Notes: generated from the sequence alone by a model not told the origin. A stretch of 64,000 nt of DNA from Sphingomonas kyeonggiensis (GCF_014196745.1 NZ_JACIEH010000001.1:186001-250000), one strand, 5' to 3'; positions 48,485 to 57,864 are shown, numbered from the stretch's first letter. A program made the numbers and translations.

Positions 48485-50041
48485 ATGGACCAACATGCAG
48501 ATTCCATCCTCATCGTCGATTTCGGCAGCCAGGTAACCCAGCTGATCGCGCGCCGCGTGCGCGAGGCCGGGGTCTATAGCGAGATCGCTCCCTTCACCAC
48601 CGCCGCCGAGGCATTTGCCCGGATGAAGCCCAAGGGAGTCATCCTCTCCGGCTCGCCCGCATCGGTGCTCGAGGACGGAAGCCCTCGCGTTCCCCAGGAG
48701 ATCTTCGACAGCGGCCTGCCGGTGCTCGGCATCTGCTATGGCCAGCAGGTGATGATGCACCAGCTCGGCGGCACGGTGCAGCTCGGCGACAGCGGCGAGT
48801 TCGGCCGCGCCTTCATCGACATCGATGATGGCTGCGTGCTGTTCGACGGCATGTGGCACGAAGGCGAGACGCACCAGGTGTGGATGAGCCATGGCGACAA
48901 GGTGACCAACCTGGCGCCCGGCTTCCGCCCCGTCGCGCACAGCTCGGGCGCGCCCTTCGCGGTGATCGCCGATGACGACCGCCGCTATTATGCGATGCAG
49001 TTCCACCCCGAAGTGGTCCACACGCCCGACGGTGCCCGGCTGCTCGCCAATTTCGTCCGCCATGTCTGCGGCCTCACCGGCGACTGGACGATGGCCGAGT
49101 TCCGCCAGACCAAGATCGAGGAAATCCGCGCACAGGTCGGCAGCGGCAAGGTGATCTGCGGCCTCTCCGGCGGCGTCGACAGCGCGGTCGCCGCGGTGCT
49201 GATCCACGAGGCGATCGGCGACCAGCTGACCTGCGTGTTCGTCGATCACGGGCTGATGCGCTCGGGCGAGGCCGAGCAGGTCGTCAGCCTGTTCCGCAAC
49301 AGCTACAACATCCCGCTCGTCCATGTGGATGCCGAGGAGCTGTTCCTTGGCGGCCTTGCCGGGGTCACCGATCCCGAGGCCAAGCGCAAGTTCATCGGCA
49401 AGACCTTCATCGACGTGTTCGAGGAAGAGGCCCGCAAGATCGGCGGCGCCGATTTCCTCGCCCAGGGCACGCTCTATCCCGACGTGATCGAGAGCGTCAG
49501 CTTCACCGGCGGGCCGTCGGTGACGATCAAGAGCCACCACAATGTCGGCGGCCTGCCCGAGCGGATGAACATGAAGCTCGTCGAGCCGCTGCGCGAACTC
49601 TTCAAGGACGAAGTCCGCGCGCTCGGCCGCGAGCTGGGCCTGCCCCAGGCGTTCGTCGGCCGGCATCCCTTCCCGGGGCCGGGCCTGGCGATCCGCATTC
49701 CGGGCGAAGTCACCAAGGAACGCTGCGACATCCTGCGCAAGGCCGATGCGATCTATCTCGAGGAGATTCGCAACGCGGGCCTTTACGACACGATCTGGCA
49801 GGCCTTCGCGGTGCTCACCCCGGTCCGCAGCGTTGGCGTGATGGGCGATGGCCGCACCTATGATTCGGTGCTGGCGCTGCGTGCGGTCACTTCGATCGAC
49901 GGCATGACCGCCGAAGCCTTCGAGTTCCCGGCAGGCTTCCTGCCGCGCGTGTCCACCCGCATCGTCAACGAAGTGCGCGGCGTGAACCGGGTGGCCTATG
50001 ATTACACGTCGAAGCCGCCCGGCACGATTGAATGGGAATGA
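48485..50041 (+). CDS. guaA: GMP synthase (glutamine-hydrolysing)
   Basis: GuaA, 518 aa, aminates XMP to GMP. The N-terminal class I amidotransferase has the nucleophile Cys84 (GICYGQQ) and the His/Glu pair (FHPEV); the ATP-pyrophosphatase P-loop is [10 protein letters not shown]; the C-terminal dimerisation part ends [18 protein letters not shown]. The 3' end of guaA is an established integration site for genomic islands, and an integrase gene follows here. The C-terminal sequence is intact, as expected if the element restores it. Confidence 0.97.
   Translation: MDQHADSILIVDFGSQVTQLIARRVREAGVYSEIAPFTTAAEAFARMKPKGVILSGSPASVLEDGSPRVPQEIFDSGLPVLGICYGQQVMMHQLGGTVQLGDSGEFGRAFIDIDDGCVLFDGMWHEGETHQVWMSHGDKVTNLAPGFRPVAHSSGAPFAVIADDDRRYYAMQFHPEVVHTPDGARLLANFVRHVCGLTGDWTMAEFRQTKIEEIRAQVGSGKVICGLSGGVDSAVAAVLIHEAIGDQLTCVFVDHGLMRSGEAEQVVSLFRNSYNIPLVHVDAEELFLGGLAGVTDPEAKRKFIGKTFIDVFEEEARKIGGADFLAQGTLYPDVIESVSFTGGPSVTIKSHHNVGGLPERMNMKLVEPLRELFKDEVRALGRELGLPQAFVGRHPFPGPGLAIRIPGEVTKERCDILRKADAIYLEEIRNAGLYDTIWQAFAVLTPVRSVGVMGDGRTYDSVLALRAVTSIDGMTAEAFEFPAGFLPRVSTRIVNEVRGVNRVAYDYTSKPPGTIEWE
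50015..50041 (+). other. Probable attachment site (attL) at the 3' end of guaA
   Basis: The last codons of guaA (coding PPGTIEWE, with ATTGAATGGGAATGA at the end) are the expected attB core of guaA-targeting elements. The integrase begins about 320 bases further. The matching attR copy was not found in this window, so the exact core is inferred. Confidence 0.55.
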
Positions 50042-50112
50042 TTTTTGCCCCTCCGACAGTATCCGATTGTACGCCAAGGTGCGACCTAACTATTTGAATA
50101 ATCGGAATAAAT

Positions 50113-50317
50113 CTGTCACCGTCTATCGCCATCTATCGAGGGGCATCGCTCCGATGTGACGGTATAGTGGACGGTATGGGAGAACTTGTTCGGTTAGAGA
50201 TTTCGCTATACCGTCATGGCCAAGAGAGCTGCTGACGGTATAGTTCTCGGCCTTAAGGCATTGGAAGAGCGAATGAAATTCACTTCCAATGACCCCAGTT
50301 TTGGGCTGACGGTATAA
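50113..50317 (+). promoter_or_regulatory. GACGGTATA repeats upstream of the integrase (probable arm sites)
   Basis: GACGGTATA-like 9-mers occur at 50158-50166, 50170-50178 (last base G), 50234-50242 and 50308-50316, and inverted at 50206-50215. Another lies inside the integrase gene (50426-50434) and a degenerate inverted one near 50115. Spacing is irregular, as for integrase arm sites rather than replication iterons. The rest of the 318-base gap is AT-rich compared with the chromosome and carries no gene. Confidence 0.65.
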
Positions 50318-50359
50318 GTGGTGCCTCTCTGCTGTTTTTGGACAGATTTGGAGGTCTTC

Positions 50360-51616
50360 ATGCTCACGGACACAGCGATTAAGGCGCTGAAAGCACAGAA
50401 GAAATTGTACAAGGTGAGTGACCGTGACGGTATGTACGTCGTGGTCCAGCCGTCCGGGGCGATCGTGTTCCGGTACGACTATCGACTCAACGGACGGCGC
50501 GAGACGCTGACGCTCGGCCGATACGGCCCTGACGGCCTCTCACTTGCCAGGGCTCGCGAGAAGCTGATCGATGCGAAGCGGGCCATTTCAGAGGGACGGT
50601 CCCCTGCTCAAGAAAAGCAGCATGACAAGCGTCGACTGAAGGAGGCGAAGCGGTTCGGCGAGTTTGGCGAGAAGTGGTTCCAAGAGTCGCGTATGGCCGA
50701 CAGCACGCGGGCTATGCGGCGCTCCATCTATGAGCGCGATATCCTGCCGACATTCCGAAACAGGCTCCTGACGGAGATCACGCCCGACGATCTGCGTATG
50801 ATGTGTGGGAAGGTGAAGGATCGCGGCGCTCCAGCTACCGCCGTCCATGTGCGCGATATCGTGAAGCTGATTTTTGCATTCGCGATCTTGCATGGTGAGA
50901 AGGTCGCCAACCCGGCGGACGAGGTCGGACCCGCGTCCATTGCGACCTTTGTGCCAAAGGATCGGTCGCTATCACCCGCGGAGATCCGCGTCATGCTCGG
51001 CCAGCTCGAGCATGTGCCGACGCTGCCGACCATACGGCTGGGAATGAAGCTCTTCCTCCTGACGATGGTCAGGAAGAGCGAGCTCCAGGACGCCACTTGG
51101 GACGAGGTCGATTTCGAGAACTCGGTCTGGTCGATACCCAAGGAAAGAATGAAGCGGTCGAAGGCGCACAACGTCTACCTGTCACAGCAGGCCGTCGACA
51201 TCTTCATCGCGCTGAAGACCTGCGCGGGCAATTCGCGCTATGTCCTTCCGTCGCGATATGACGCTGACGCGCCGATGTCGCGGGCGACGTTCAACCGGAT
51301 TACGACCGCAGTCGTCGTTAGGGCGAAAAAGGAGGGGCTGCCACTCGAACCCTTCACTGTTCATGATCTTCGACGCACCGGCTCGACCTTGTTGAATGAG
51401 CTCGGCTTCAACAGTGACTGGATCGAGAAGTGCTTGGCGCATGAGGACGGCCGGTCCTCGCGTGGTGTCTACAACAAGGCGGAGTATGAGCATCAACGCC
51501 GCCACATGATGCAGGAGTGGTCTAATCTCGTGGACGCGTGGGTCGCGGGTCGGAAGTATGTGCCGACCTTGCTCCCGGCCACGATGGAGCTGCTGGAATT
51601 GGAGCCTAGTGTTTGA
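50360..51616 (+). CDS. int: Tyrosine integrase of the guaA-inserted element
   Basis: A 418-aa site-specific recombinase with the P4-type architecture: an N-terminal DUF4102 arm-binding domain (LTDTAIKALKAQKKLYKVSD ... GRRETLTLGRYG), a SAM-like core-binding domain (about 105-190) and the catalytic domain. Catalytic residues are recognisable: Arg in LTMVRKSEL, HDLRRTG (His-x-x-Arg), His in CLAHEDG and Tyr in SRGVYNKAEY. The ATG at 50360 has TTGGAGG nearby. GC is lower than in guaA. It points into the element and overlaps AlpA-like convergently. Confidence 0.93.
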   Translation: MLTDTAIKALKAQKKLYKVSDRDGMYVVVQPSGAIVFRYDYRLNGRRETLTLGRYGPDGLSLARAREKLIDAKRAISEGRSPAQEKQHDKRRLKEAKRFGEFGEKWFQESRMADSTRAMRRSIYERDILPTFRNRLLTEITPDDLRMMCGKVKDRGAPATAVHVRDIVKLIFAFAILHGEKVANPADEVGPASIATFVPKDRSLSPAEIRVMLGQLEHVPTLPTIRLGMKLFLLTMVRKSELQDATWDEVDFENSVWSIPKERMKRSKAHNVYLSQQAVDIFIALKTCAGNSRYVLPSRYDADAPMSRATFNRITTAVVVRAKKEGLPLEPFTVHDLRRTGSTLLNELGFNSDWIEKCLAHEDGRSSRGVYNKAEYEHQRRHMMQEWSNLVDAWVAGRKYVPTLLPATMELLELEPSV

Positions 51617-51875
51617 CTGGCCGAGAGCGGCGCAATCTCACGTCGGGGCTTGGAGCGCGTTCGATAGTATTAGCCCGAGAGGCACGGCGTCGAGCGACGA
51701 GCCAGGCTTCGACTTCTGCCAGGTCCCAAACGACGCAACGCGAGGTGAGATAGAAGCGCTGCGGGAACTCTCCTCGCTGTTCCATGTCGTAGATCGTGCT
51801 GTCGGCGAGCGGCACGATCTCTCGTAGCTGCTGCCGGCGAATTGTTCTACGGACGGGATGCAGGTCGGCGCTCAT
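51606..51875 (-). CDS. AlpA-like DNA-binding regulator
   Basis: An 89-aa protein with the AlpA/MerR-like winged HTH: IRRQQLREIVPLADSTIYDMEQRGEFPQRFYL, then VWDLAEVEAWLVARR. AlpA-type proteins activate excision in P4-like elements. GGAG seven bases upstream supports the start. It overlaps the end of the integrase by 11 bases on the opposite strand. Confidence 0.85.
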   Translation of the reverse strand: MSADLHPVRRTIRRQQLREIVPLADSTIYDMEQRGEFPQRFYLTSRCVVWDLAEVEAWLVARRRASRANTIERAPSPDVRLRRSRPVKH

Positions 51876-52179
51876 GTTCTAACTCCACGTTTTTGCTCTC
51901 GTGGAGATAGAAGGCGATAGATCTACCAATTTGAAGCCTTGGCGTGAACGTGTGCGGCAGTATCGGGCTATAGCGTACAAATCGGAAAGGCCGTCTCCAA
52001 GGCAAGTGCGGTCTAGAAGCGTCGGCTAACTCTTAAGTTCTTGTCTGAAGCGCCGCCGCCCGGGGAATTTCAGCCCAATGGAACCCGCGACTCACTTCAA
52101 AATCCGGATCCGAAAGGAGTGTCGGTTTGATTCCGACCACCCGCACCATCCTTCTCCCAGCAATGTTAGACACGCATGT
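51876..52179. other. Gap between the AlpA-like and fusion genes
   Basis: About 300 bases without a supported gene. It should contain the promoter of the AlpA-like gene on the minus strand. Nothing else was recognised. Confidence 0.4.
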
Positions 52180-54849
52180 CTAGCATGATCCTGTCTGGTC
52201 GGATGGCATCGAGCCGGCAACGGCCATCTCTGCTTCGTCCTCAATATCCTCCACCGTCTCGTGGCTCCGACCGAGGAAGAGAAAGACGACTAAAGCTGTC
52301 AGCATGGTGAGCCCGCTCAGCAGCCAGAGCAGTGCGGAGAACCCGTCACTGTATCCTTGAAGAAGGGCCGCGCGCTTGATTGAGGGCGCAAGGGTCGCCG
52401 CGTCTGACAGGTCACCGGTGACAAGCCTCTGTGCGATAGCCGCTGCCTGGCCCTCAGCCACTTCGAGGTGGGCGGCAGTCAGGGCCGAAAGTCCAGCTGT
52501 CACGAGCGCAAGCACTACACCCTCGCCGGCGACGCGCGAGGTGCTGAAGATGCCAGTGGCCATGCCCGCGCGTTCCGTGGGCACGACGCTGACGGCGAGG
52601 CCGTCCATCAAACCCCAAGGCAGACTTATGCCCACGCCGATCGTAACCAACGGCGCGATCAGCGCAGAGGGATCGGAGCCAACCGGGTTTAGGCTGAGCC
52701 AGAAGAGGCCAATCGCCGCGATCGCAAGGCCCACGCCGCAAAGGGTCGCCGGAGCGAACCAGCGGGTTAGCAGCCCCGCCGCGATCGGTAAGACGAGAAA
52801 CGGGGCGGATAGGGCGACCATCATCTGACCAGCGGCGATCTCGCTCATGTTTTCGATGCCTATGAACCGAACTGGCAACAGGACGAGCAGCACGACAAAG
52901 GCATAGGCCGGTGCCACAGCAAGGAGCTGAGCGCCGACGAAGCGCGGGAAGCGAAACAGCGACAGGTCCAGCATCGGCCGGGCCGCCCTCCGTTCTATCA
53001 GTGTGAAGGCGGCAAACAGCACGACGGTGCTCGTCAGCAAAACGATGACTAGCGGATCGGCCCAACCGCTTTCCGGTGCTTGCAGCACACCGAACGTCAG
53101 CGCAGTGAGCGCCAGCGTGAAGCTCAACGCGCCCTTCCAGTCGAGCGCGGCTGCGTCTGGATCACGCGTTTCCGGCATGAAGATCGCACCGAACAGCAGG
53201 CCCAGAAGCGACAGGGCAACAACAAGTGCGAAAATCGCCGGCCAGCCAAAGGCGGCGATCATCCAACCCGATGCGATCGGCCCGAAGGCGAGCCCGATGC
53301 CGAAGCTGGCGCCGACGATGCTGAACGAACGAAGGCGAGCACCGCCGTCAGCTTCCTGAGCAAGGGCGGCGAAGCCGCCGGCGAAGGCGGCGGCTGCACC
53401 GAGCCCTTGGATCGCCCTGAGCAAATCGAACCAGACAATGTTTCCTGCAAAGGCGAGAGCGGCCGAGAGCAAGGCGAAGACCGTCAGGCCGTAGAGAAAG
53501 ACTCGCCTGCGGCCATAGCTGTCAGCGAGCGCCCCGCTCGCCATTAGTGTGCTGCCGAAAGTCAGCAAAAAGGCGTTTATGGCCCAGTTGAGTTCGATCG
53601 GACTGCCGCCGAGCGCTCGACTAATAGCAGGAAGGCCAACGGCGATACCGGTGAAGGCCAGTGGCGTCGCAACGGCACCCTCGGGCGGCGTCCAGTTCAC
53701 AGTCTGATATTCGAGCGCCACGCCCTCGATCTCAGCCATGTGGCGGGCGGGCAGGGCGGCTGCCGCCCGGGCGAGGTATCCGCGAACGCTGCGCGGGGCC
53801 GCATCCGGCACGGCCCTCGGGAGCGCCACGGTCATGCGCGGCGGGATGTCCCGCTCGATCCACCCGAGAAGCGTCGCCACGTCCGGTGCGATCCCGGCGG
53901 ATTCGGGGAAGCGAGTTGCATCGTCAGCGGGCGACTTGTCGATGACGGTCAGGCGCGTCTCAATGGTCGTGCCGTGCTTAGCATAGACCGAGCCGGCGAT
54001 CGCGGCTGTGAACACGACGCGGCCGCGCTCCTGCAGCCGGACGAAACTGTCCCGCCATGCGGGTGCCTCGGGCGAGAAGTTCGCGCCGGTGATAGCGACC
54101 AGCCGGCCGCCCGGTGCGAGCCGCGCTAGCGCGGAGGCGATGTGGCGATAGGCGGCGTCGGCGACGCGACCGGAGACGTTTGCCATGACCGAGAACGGTG
54201 GGTTCATGATGACGACGCTGGGGATGGCGGTGCGATCGAGATGATCGTCGATCTGGGAGGCGTCGAAGCGCGTGACGGCAATGGCCGGATAGAGTGAGGC
54301 CAGAAGATCGACTCGGGTCTCGGCCAGTTCGTTGAGGATGAGACCGCTGCCGGCGATCTCCGCGAGGACGGCGAGCAGGCCCGTGCCGGCCGAGGGCTCC
54401 AGCACCCGGTCGGCCGACGTTAGCGATGCGGCGGTAATGGCCGCAAAACCCAGCGGCGTCGGCGTCGAGAATTGCTGGAGGGCCTGGGCCTCCTCGGAGC
54501 GTCGCGTATGGGTCGGCAGGAGGCCGGCGATCTTGATCAGCGCGGCGAGCCGTGCAGCCGGAGACGCGGATTTGCGGAAAAGCGGCTTTCCGTACTTGCG
54601 CAGGAACAGGACGGTCGCTGCTTCGCAGGCGTCGTAGGCCGTCTTCCAATCCCAAGCGCCGCTGACGTCGGAGGCATCAAAGGCCTGTTCCATGGCCGAG
54701 CGCAGGACCGCGGCGTCGATGACTCGCCCCTGTTCGAGGGGGGCGAGGAGATGGCCGGCGGCGGCGAGTATGGCGGCGGCCGGAAGCGCGTCGGGCGCGA
54801 ACGGAAGTGAAGCCGCCGAAGCGGCCCCGGAGACGGGAGCATTGAGCAT
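52180..54849 (-). CDS. Chimera: truncated adenine-methyltransferase domain fused to a DHA2-type MFS transporter
   Basis: One uninterrupted frame of 889 aa. Residues 1 to about 392 match the N-terminal part of the large methyltransferase/strawberry-notch helicase proteins of mobile elements: QQFSTPTPLGF (125-135), SAM motif VLEPSAGTGLL (149-159) and VIMNPPFS (213-220). That similarity stops at NWTPPEGA. From about 395 the protein is a drug:H+ antiporter of the DHA2 group: GLPAISRALGGSPIELNWAI, motif A GALADSYGRRRV (439-450) and about 13-14 helices, ending with an acidic tail. The helicase half is missing and the first transporter helix is shortened, so a deletion or recombination joined two genes near 53670. 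Activity of either half is uncertain; an assembly artefact is the alternative. Confidence 0.8.
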   Translation of the reverse strand: MLNAPVSGAASAASLPFAPDALPAAAILAAAGHLLAPLEQGRVIDAAVLRSAMEQAFDASDVSGAWDWKTAYDACEAATVLFLRKYGKPLFRKSASPAARLAALIKIAGLLPTHTRRSEEAQALQQFSTPTPLGFAAITAASLTSADRVLEPSAGTGLLAVLAEIAGSGLILNELAETRVDLLASLYPAIAVTRFDASQIDDHLDRTAIPSVVIMNPPFSVMANVSGRVADAAYRHIASALARLAPGGRLVAITGANFSPEAPAWRDSFVRLQERGRVVFTAAIAGSVYAKHGTTIETRLTVIDKSPADDATRFPESAGIAPDVATLLGWIERDIPPRMTVALPRAVPDAAPRSVRGYLARAAAALPARHMAEIEGVALEYQTVNWTPPEGAVATPLAFTGIAVGLPAISRALGGSPIELNWAINAFLLTFGSTLMASGALADSYGRRRVFLYGLTVFALLSAALAFAGNIVWFDLLRAIQGLGAAAAFAGGFAALAQEADGGARLRSFSIVGASFGIGLAFGPIASGWMIAAFGWPAIFALVVALSLLGLLFGAIFMPETRDPDAAALDWKGALSFTLALTALTFGVLQAPESGWADPLVIVLLTSTVVLFAAFTLIERRAARPMLDLSLFRFPRFVGAQLLAVAPAYAFVVLLVLLPVRFIGIENMSEIAAGQMMVALSAPFLVLPIAAGLLTRWFAPATLCGVGLAIAAIGLFWLSLNPVGSDPSALIAPLVTIGVGISLPWGLMDGLAVSVVPTERAGMATGIFSTSRVAGEGVVLALVTAGLSALTAAHLEVAEGQAAAIAQRLVTGDLSDAATLAPSIKRAALLQGYSDGFSALLWLLSGLTMLTALVVFLFLGRSHETVEDIEDEAEMAVAGSMPSDQTGSC

Positions 54850-54957
54850 GGAGGATACCTCGAAAGAGCGGGAGACGGACGAGCCGGTCCGGCGCTCTCT
54901 CTCGACCGGACGGGCTCAAACCCGTCCCGGCCGACCTCTTGCTCTTGAACGGTCCGC
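54850..54957 (-). promoter_or_regulatory. Structured leader L1 (candidate cis-regulatory RNA)
   Basis: Upstream of the fusion gene, on the minus strand: AAGAGCAAGAG, then GGACGGG-TTTGA-CCCGTCC-type hairpin (GACGGGTTTGAGCCCGTC), GAGAGAGAG and a second pairing segment GCCGGACCGGC. The order GAG-n2-AGAG, GACGGGT, GAGAGAGAG, CCGTC is shared with leaders L2 and L3, though this copy is the most diverged. Confidence 0.5.
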
Positions 54958-54982
54958 GTGGGCCACCGCCTGCCGCGGGCAT

Positions 54983-55007
54983 AAAAAAAGCCCGGCTTTC
55001 GCCGGGC
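54983..55007 (-). terminator. Terminator of the 185-aa hypothetical gene
   Basis: On the minus strand GCCCGGC-GAAA-GCCGGGC is followed by TTTTTTT, the only long T-run terminator in the window. It lies 22 bases after the stop of the gene at 55029-55586. Confidence 0.88.
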
Positions 55008-55028
55008 CTCGTATGGGACCTGCCGCGG

Positions 55029-55586
55029 TTAGTGGGGCCGCTTCATTTCCTGCGCCATGGTCTCGACGACCACCTCAAACCGCGCGGGATCGCGAACCGC
55101 GTCCTTGAGGCGCTCTGTCCATTCGGGGTGGTCGTGGATCCAGTTCATCATCATACCGGGGTCGACACCGCGATGCTTGACGAGGAAGTTGTTGATCTTC
55201 GCCGGGATGAAGCTCGCGACGGAAGCGGCGTTGGTCGGCTTTGCGCGGGCCAAAATGATGAAGGCGCGCGAAAAGCTCTGGAGATCGTCCTCGTCGGCGA
55301 GCTTCGTCATCAGGTCGAGGACTGCGCCGGAAGAGTGAGTATAGGCGGCCGAGCCGTGCTCGGCGATCGCTTGGGCGATGCGGGTCTGGATTTCTAACGT
55401 CACTGTTTTCACCTCGTGGTGGAGGCCTTCGAGCGCTTCGGCTTTCTTTCGACGCTCATCGGCCAGGTTACGGATATCCTCGGCGTCTTTTTCGGTCGGG
55501 ACCCAAACCTTCACCTCCTGCCATCCAGCTGCGACGCGGATCTCGCGTTGCTTCTGGACGCGGGAGGGTGGTTTCTTGTTGGTCAT
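55029..55586 (-). CDS. Hypothetical protein of the integrative element
   Basis: A 185-aa protein. The N-terminus is basic (MTNKKPPSRVQKQREIRVAA), followed by a segment GWQEVKVWVPTEKDAEDIRNLA that looks like a short ribbon-helix-helix-type DNA-binding element, then a helical charged region. I know no function. AGGAGCACC precedes the ATG. It has its own upstream direct repeats and a strong terminator, so it is a single-gene unit. Confidence 0.7.
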   Translation of the reverse strand: MTNKKPPSRVQKQREIRVAAGWQEVKVWVPTEKDAEDIRNLADERRKKAEALEGLHHEVKTVTLEIQTRIAQAIAEHGSAAYTHSSGAVLDLMTKLADEDDLQSFSRAFIILARAKPTNAASVASFIPAKINNFLVKHRGVDPGMMMNWIHDHPEWTERLKDAVRDPARFEVVVETMAQEMKRPH

Positions 55587-55632
55587 AGGTGCTCCTCGCG
55601 ATTTTAGGACGAAGTTACTCGGCTTTTTGTAT

Positions 55633-55674
55633 GGTGGTACGACGTAAGGTGGTACGGTCGGTCAGGATTGTCAA
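55633..55674 (-). promoter_or_regulatory. Promoter region with CGTACCACC direct repeats
   Basis: On the minus strand, TTGACA (55669-55674) is followed by two copies of CGTACCACC (55648-55656 and 55633-55641), 15 bases apart. No good -10 hexamer was found, so the repeats may be an activator or repressor site overlapping it. They precede the 185-aa gene by about 45-90 bases. Confidence 0.5.
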
Positions 55675-55696
55675 GGTCCCGAGCCGGGGAGAGTGA

Positions 55697-55720
55697 GCGG
55701 GGCGGCCGAAGCCGCCCCGC
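55697..55720 (-). terminator. Hairpin after the ParB-like gene
   Basis: A perfect 10-bp stem GCGGGGCGGC / GCCGCCCCGC, closed by TTCG in the minus-strand transcript, starts 5 bases after the stop. No T-run follows, so it may protect the 3' end or terminate with Rho. Confidence 0.6.
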
Positions 55721-55725
55721 GAACG

Positions 55726-57864
55726 TCATTCCGCGGCGAGGAGGGCGACCGGGTCGTCCTCGGCGTCGGACGCCTCCGAGTCCTCCTCATCGGAGGAAAG
55801 GAATTGCGGCAGCTCGATTGCCGCGTCGGCCTCGCCCGTAGAGAGCTCGGCAGCGGTCGGCTCGTCGGCGGCCAGCCGCAGGGGCTCCGGCAGCCAGCCG
55901 GTGTCGGCCAGCAGGCGCTCGGCCTCCTTGGCCATGTCGCCCTTCTTCAGATGGTCGATGAGCTGCGCGGCCTGTTCCCCGGCGCCCTCGCGGACCGCTT
56001 GCAGGATGAGGGGCTTGGTGACCCGATTGAGGTAGTTGCCAAAGGTCGGGCGCCAGCCGGCCTCCACCAGGTCGAGGCCCGTCGCCTTCGTCAGGCGGTC
56101 GGCCTGGGCAAGCCGCATATCGAGCGTGTGCTGGGACACGCCGCCAGCGCTGTGTGGATTCGGCCGCTCATAGAGGGCATTCACGCCGTAGCTGATGCAA
56201 TGCGCCAGCAGCGCCATCCGGCTGGCATCGTCCAGGCCAGCGAGCCAGTCCCACAGGGCATCGTCGTCCTTCGGGATGTCGCCGGCCCAGGCGGCGTGAC
56301 GGTCCTGCACCGCGCGGGCGGGCGGGCTGTCCTTCAGCGTTTCGTCCTGCGCCGGGAAGAAGACGTGCTTCACTCCGGCCTCCATGGCGCCCGTGTACAT
56401 GCGAGTCATGAAGGTGTCCGAAACCAGCTTGTGGAGCAGCGCCGTCATGGCGACGTGCGGGTTCTCCGCCACGGCGTTGCGCAGCGCGAGCGTGCGGTAG
56501 GCCGTCAGCTCGACGACCAGGCGTTCGGGCAACGGCTTGATCGCGTCGTCCTCGTCGTCCTCCGTCTCGACGGGCTGGCCGCCGATCGTGATGACGGCGC
56601 GCTGCACGGCCGGCGCACCAGACTCATCCGGGCGACCTTCGGTCTCGTCCCCATGCGTCTCGGCGCTGGGTTCGGGAGACTCGTCTTCGGCCCGGACATA
56701 ACCGCGATCGATGGCGACGCTGCCGTCATGCGCAATGCTGACGAACACGCCGGCGCGGGCGATGTCGTCGGCGTCGAAACGGACCGGACGGGTCTCGAAG
56801 GCGGAAAGCGCCGTCTCAATCTCGCCAAGCCGCTGGTCGACCTCGTCGGGCAGTTCGTCGGCGCCTTCATATTCGGCCTCGAGCTTCTGGTACTCGGCGT
56901 TGAGCGCGTCGATCGTCGCTTGTTCTTCAGCGGTGAGGTCGAGCGGCTCGCCCTGCAACTCGCGCAGTCCGCGGGTCGTATCATAGGGGAAGCCGACCGC
57001 GACCTCGATCCACTTCCAGCCCTCGGCGGCGATCGCCTCGGCGCTGGTCTTCAGCTTCTCCGCCACCAAGCGGTCGAGCAAGGCGGGGTCCTGAAGCCAG
57101 CCACCATCGTCGGACTGAAACAGGTCGCGCATGACGATGCCGCCTGCGGCCTCATAGGCGTCGACGCCGATGAAGACGGCGCGCTTGTCAGAGGCGCGCA
57201 CCGTGGTCTCTGTCAGCATGCGCCGGATCTGGTACGGCTCCTTCGACCAGGCATCCTTGATCGCATCCCAGACCTGCTCCTGACGGGCATGGTCCTGCGA
57301 TACCGTGAACGCCATGAGCTGTTCCAGCGTCATGCCGTCCTCGGCATAGACGTCGAGCAACGCCGGCGAGACAGACGACAGCCGGAGCCGCTGCTTCACG
57401 ACAGTGACCTGCACGAAGAAGGCCGCGGCGATCTCCTCCTCGGTCATGCCCTTGGCGCGCATGTCTTGGAAGGCGCGGAACTGGTCGAGCGGGTGCAGCG
57501 GCGCGCGCTCGATATTCTCCGCCAACGACACCTCCTCGGGGAGGATCGCGCCGTCACGGTCGCGGACGACGCAAGGCACGAGCGCGACCTTGGCGAGGCG
57601 CTTCTGCTTCACCAGCATCTCCAGCGCGCGAAAGCGGCGGCCGCCGGCGGGCACCTCGAACATGCCGGTCTCAACGCCCGCGGCATCGACAACCGGGAAG
57701 ACGCTGAGGCTCTGGATCAGGCCGCGCCGGGCGATCGAGGCCGCAAGGTCATCGATCGAGACGCCGGCCTTCACGCGCCGGACGTTGGACTGGCTGAGCA
57801 CCAGCTTGTTGAAGGGGATGTCGCGCGAGGACGACAGGGTGATCTTCTGAACGGCAGTAGCCAT
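55726..57864 (-). CDS. ParB/Spo0J-family protein (large, element-borne)
   Basis: A 712-aa protein. The N-terminal ParB/Srx domain has box I with VPAGGRRFRALEML (the CTP/nuclease motif GxxRxxA region) and box II AENIERAPLHPLDQFRAF; an HTH follows (MTEEEIAAAFFVQVTVVKQRL). The remaining 480 residues, largely acidic and helical, are specific to the plasmid/ICE ParB-like group and contain no motif known to me. It may act in maintenance or as a regulator; a partner ParA is not in the window. The ATG at 57864 follows GGAG nine bases earlier. Confidence 0.87.
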   Translation of the reverse strand: MATAVQKITLSSSRDIPFNKLVLSQSNVRRVKAGVSIDDLAASIARRGLIQSLSVFPVVDAAGVETGMFEVPAGGRRFRALEMLVKQKRLAKVALVPCVVRDRDGAILPEEVSLAENIERAPLHPLDQFRAFQDMRAKGMTEEEIAAAFFVQVTVVKQRLRLSSVSPALLDVYAEDGMTLEQLMAFTVSQDHARQEQVWDAIKDAWSKEPYQIRRMLTETTVRASDKRAVFIGVDAYEAAGGIVMRDLFQSDDGGWLQDPALLDRLVAEKLKTSAEAIAAEGWKWIEVAVGFPYDTTRGLRELQGEPLDLTAEEQATIDALNAEYQKLEAEYEGADELPDEVDQRLGEIETALSAFETRPVRFDADDIARAGVFVSIAHDGSVAIDRGYVRAEDESPEPSAETHGDETEGRPDESGAPAVQRAVITIGGQPVETEDDEDDAIKPLPERLVVELTAYRTLALRNAVAENPHVAMTALLHKLVSDTFMTRMYTGAMEAGVKHVFFPAQDETLKDSPPARAVQDRHAAWAGDIPKDDDALWDWLAGLDDASRMALLAHCISYGVNALYERPNPHSAGGVSQHTLDMRLAQADRLTKATGLDLVEAGWRPTFGNYLNRVTKPLILQAVREGAGEQAAQLIDHLKKGDMAKEAERLLADTGWLPEPLRLAADEPTAAELSTGEADAAIELPQFLSSDEEDSEASDAEDDPVALLAAE

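Noticed and set aside
50158..50317. GACGGTATA repeats considered as a CRISPR array or replication iterons
   Set aside because: Repeats are only 9 bases, spaced irregularly and in both orientations; no Rep gene or Cas gene is present.
50042..50359. tRNA or tmRNA gene as the integration target
   Set aside because: No tRNA-like fold or CCA-ended sequence was found; the intact guaA end explains the insertion.
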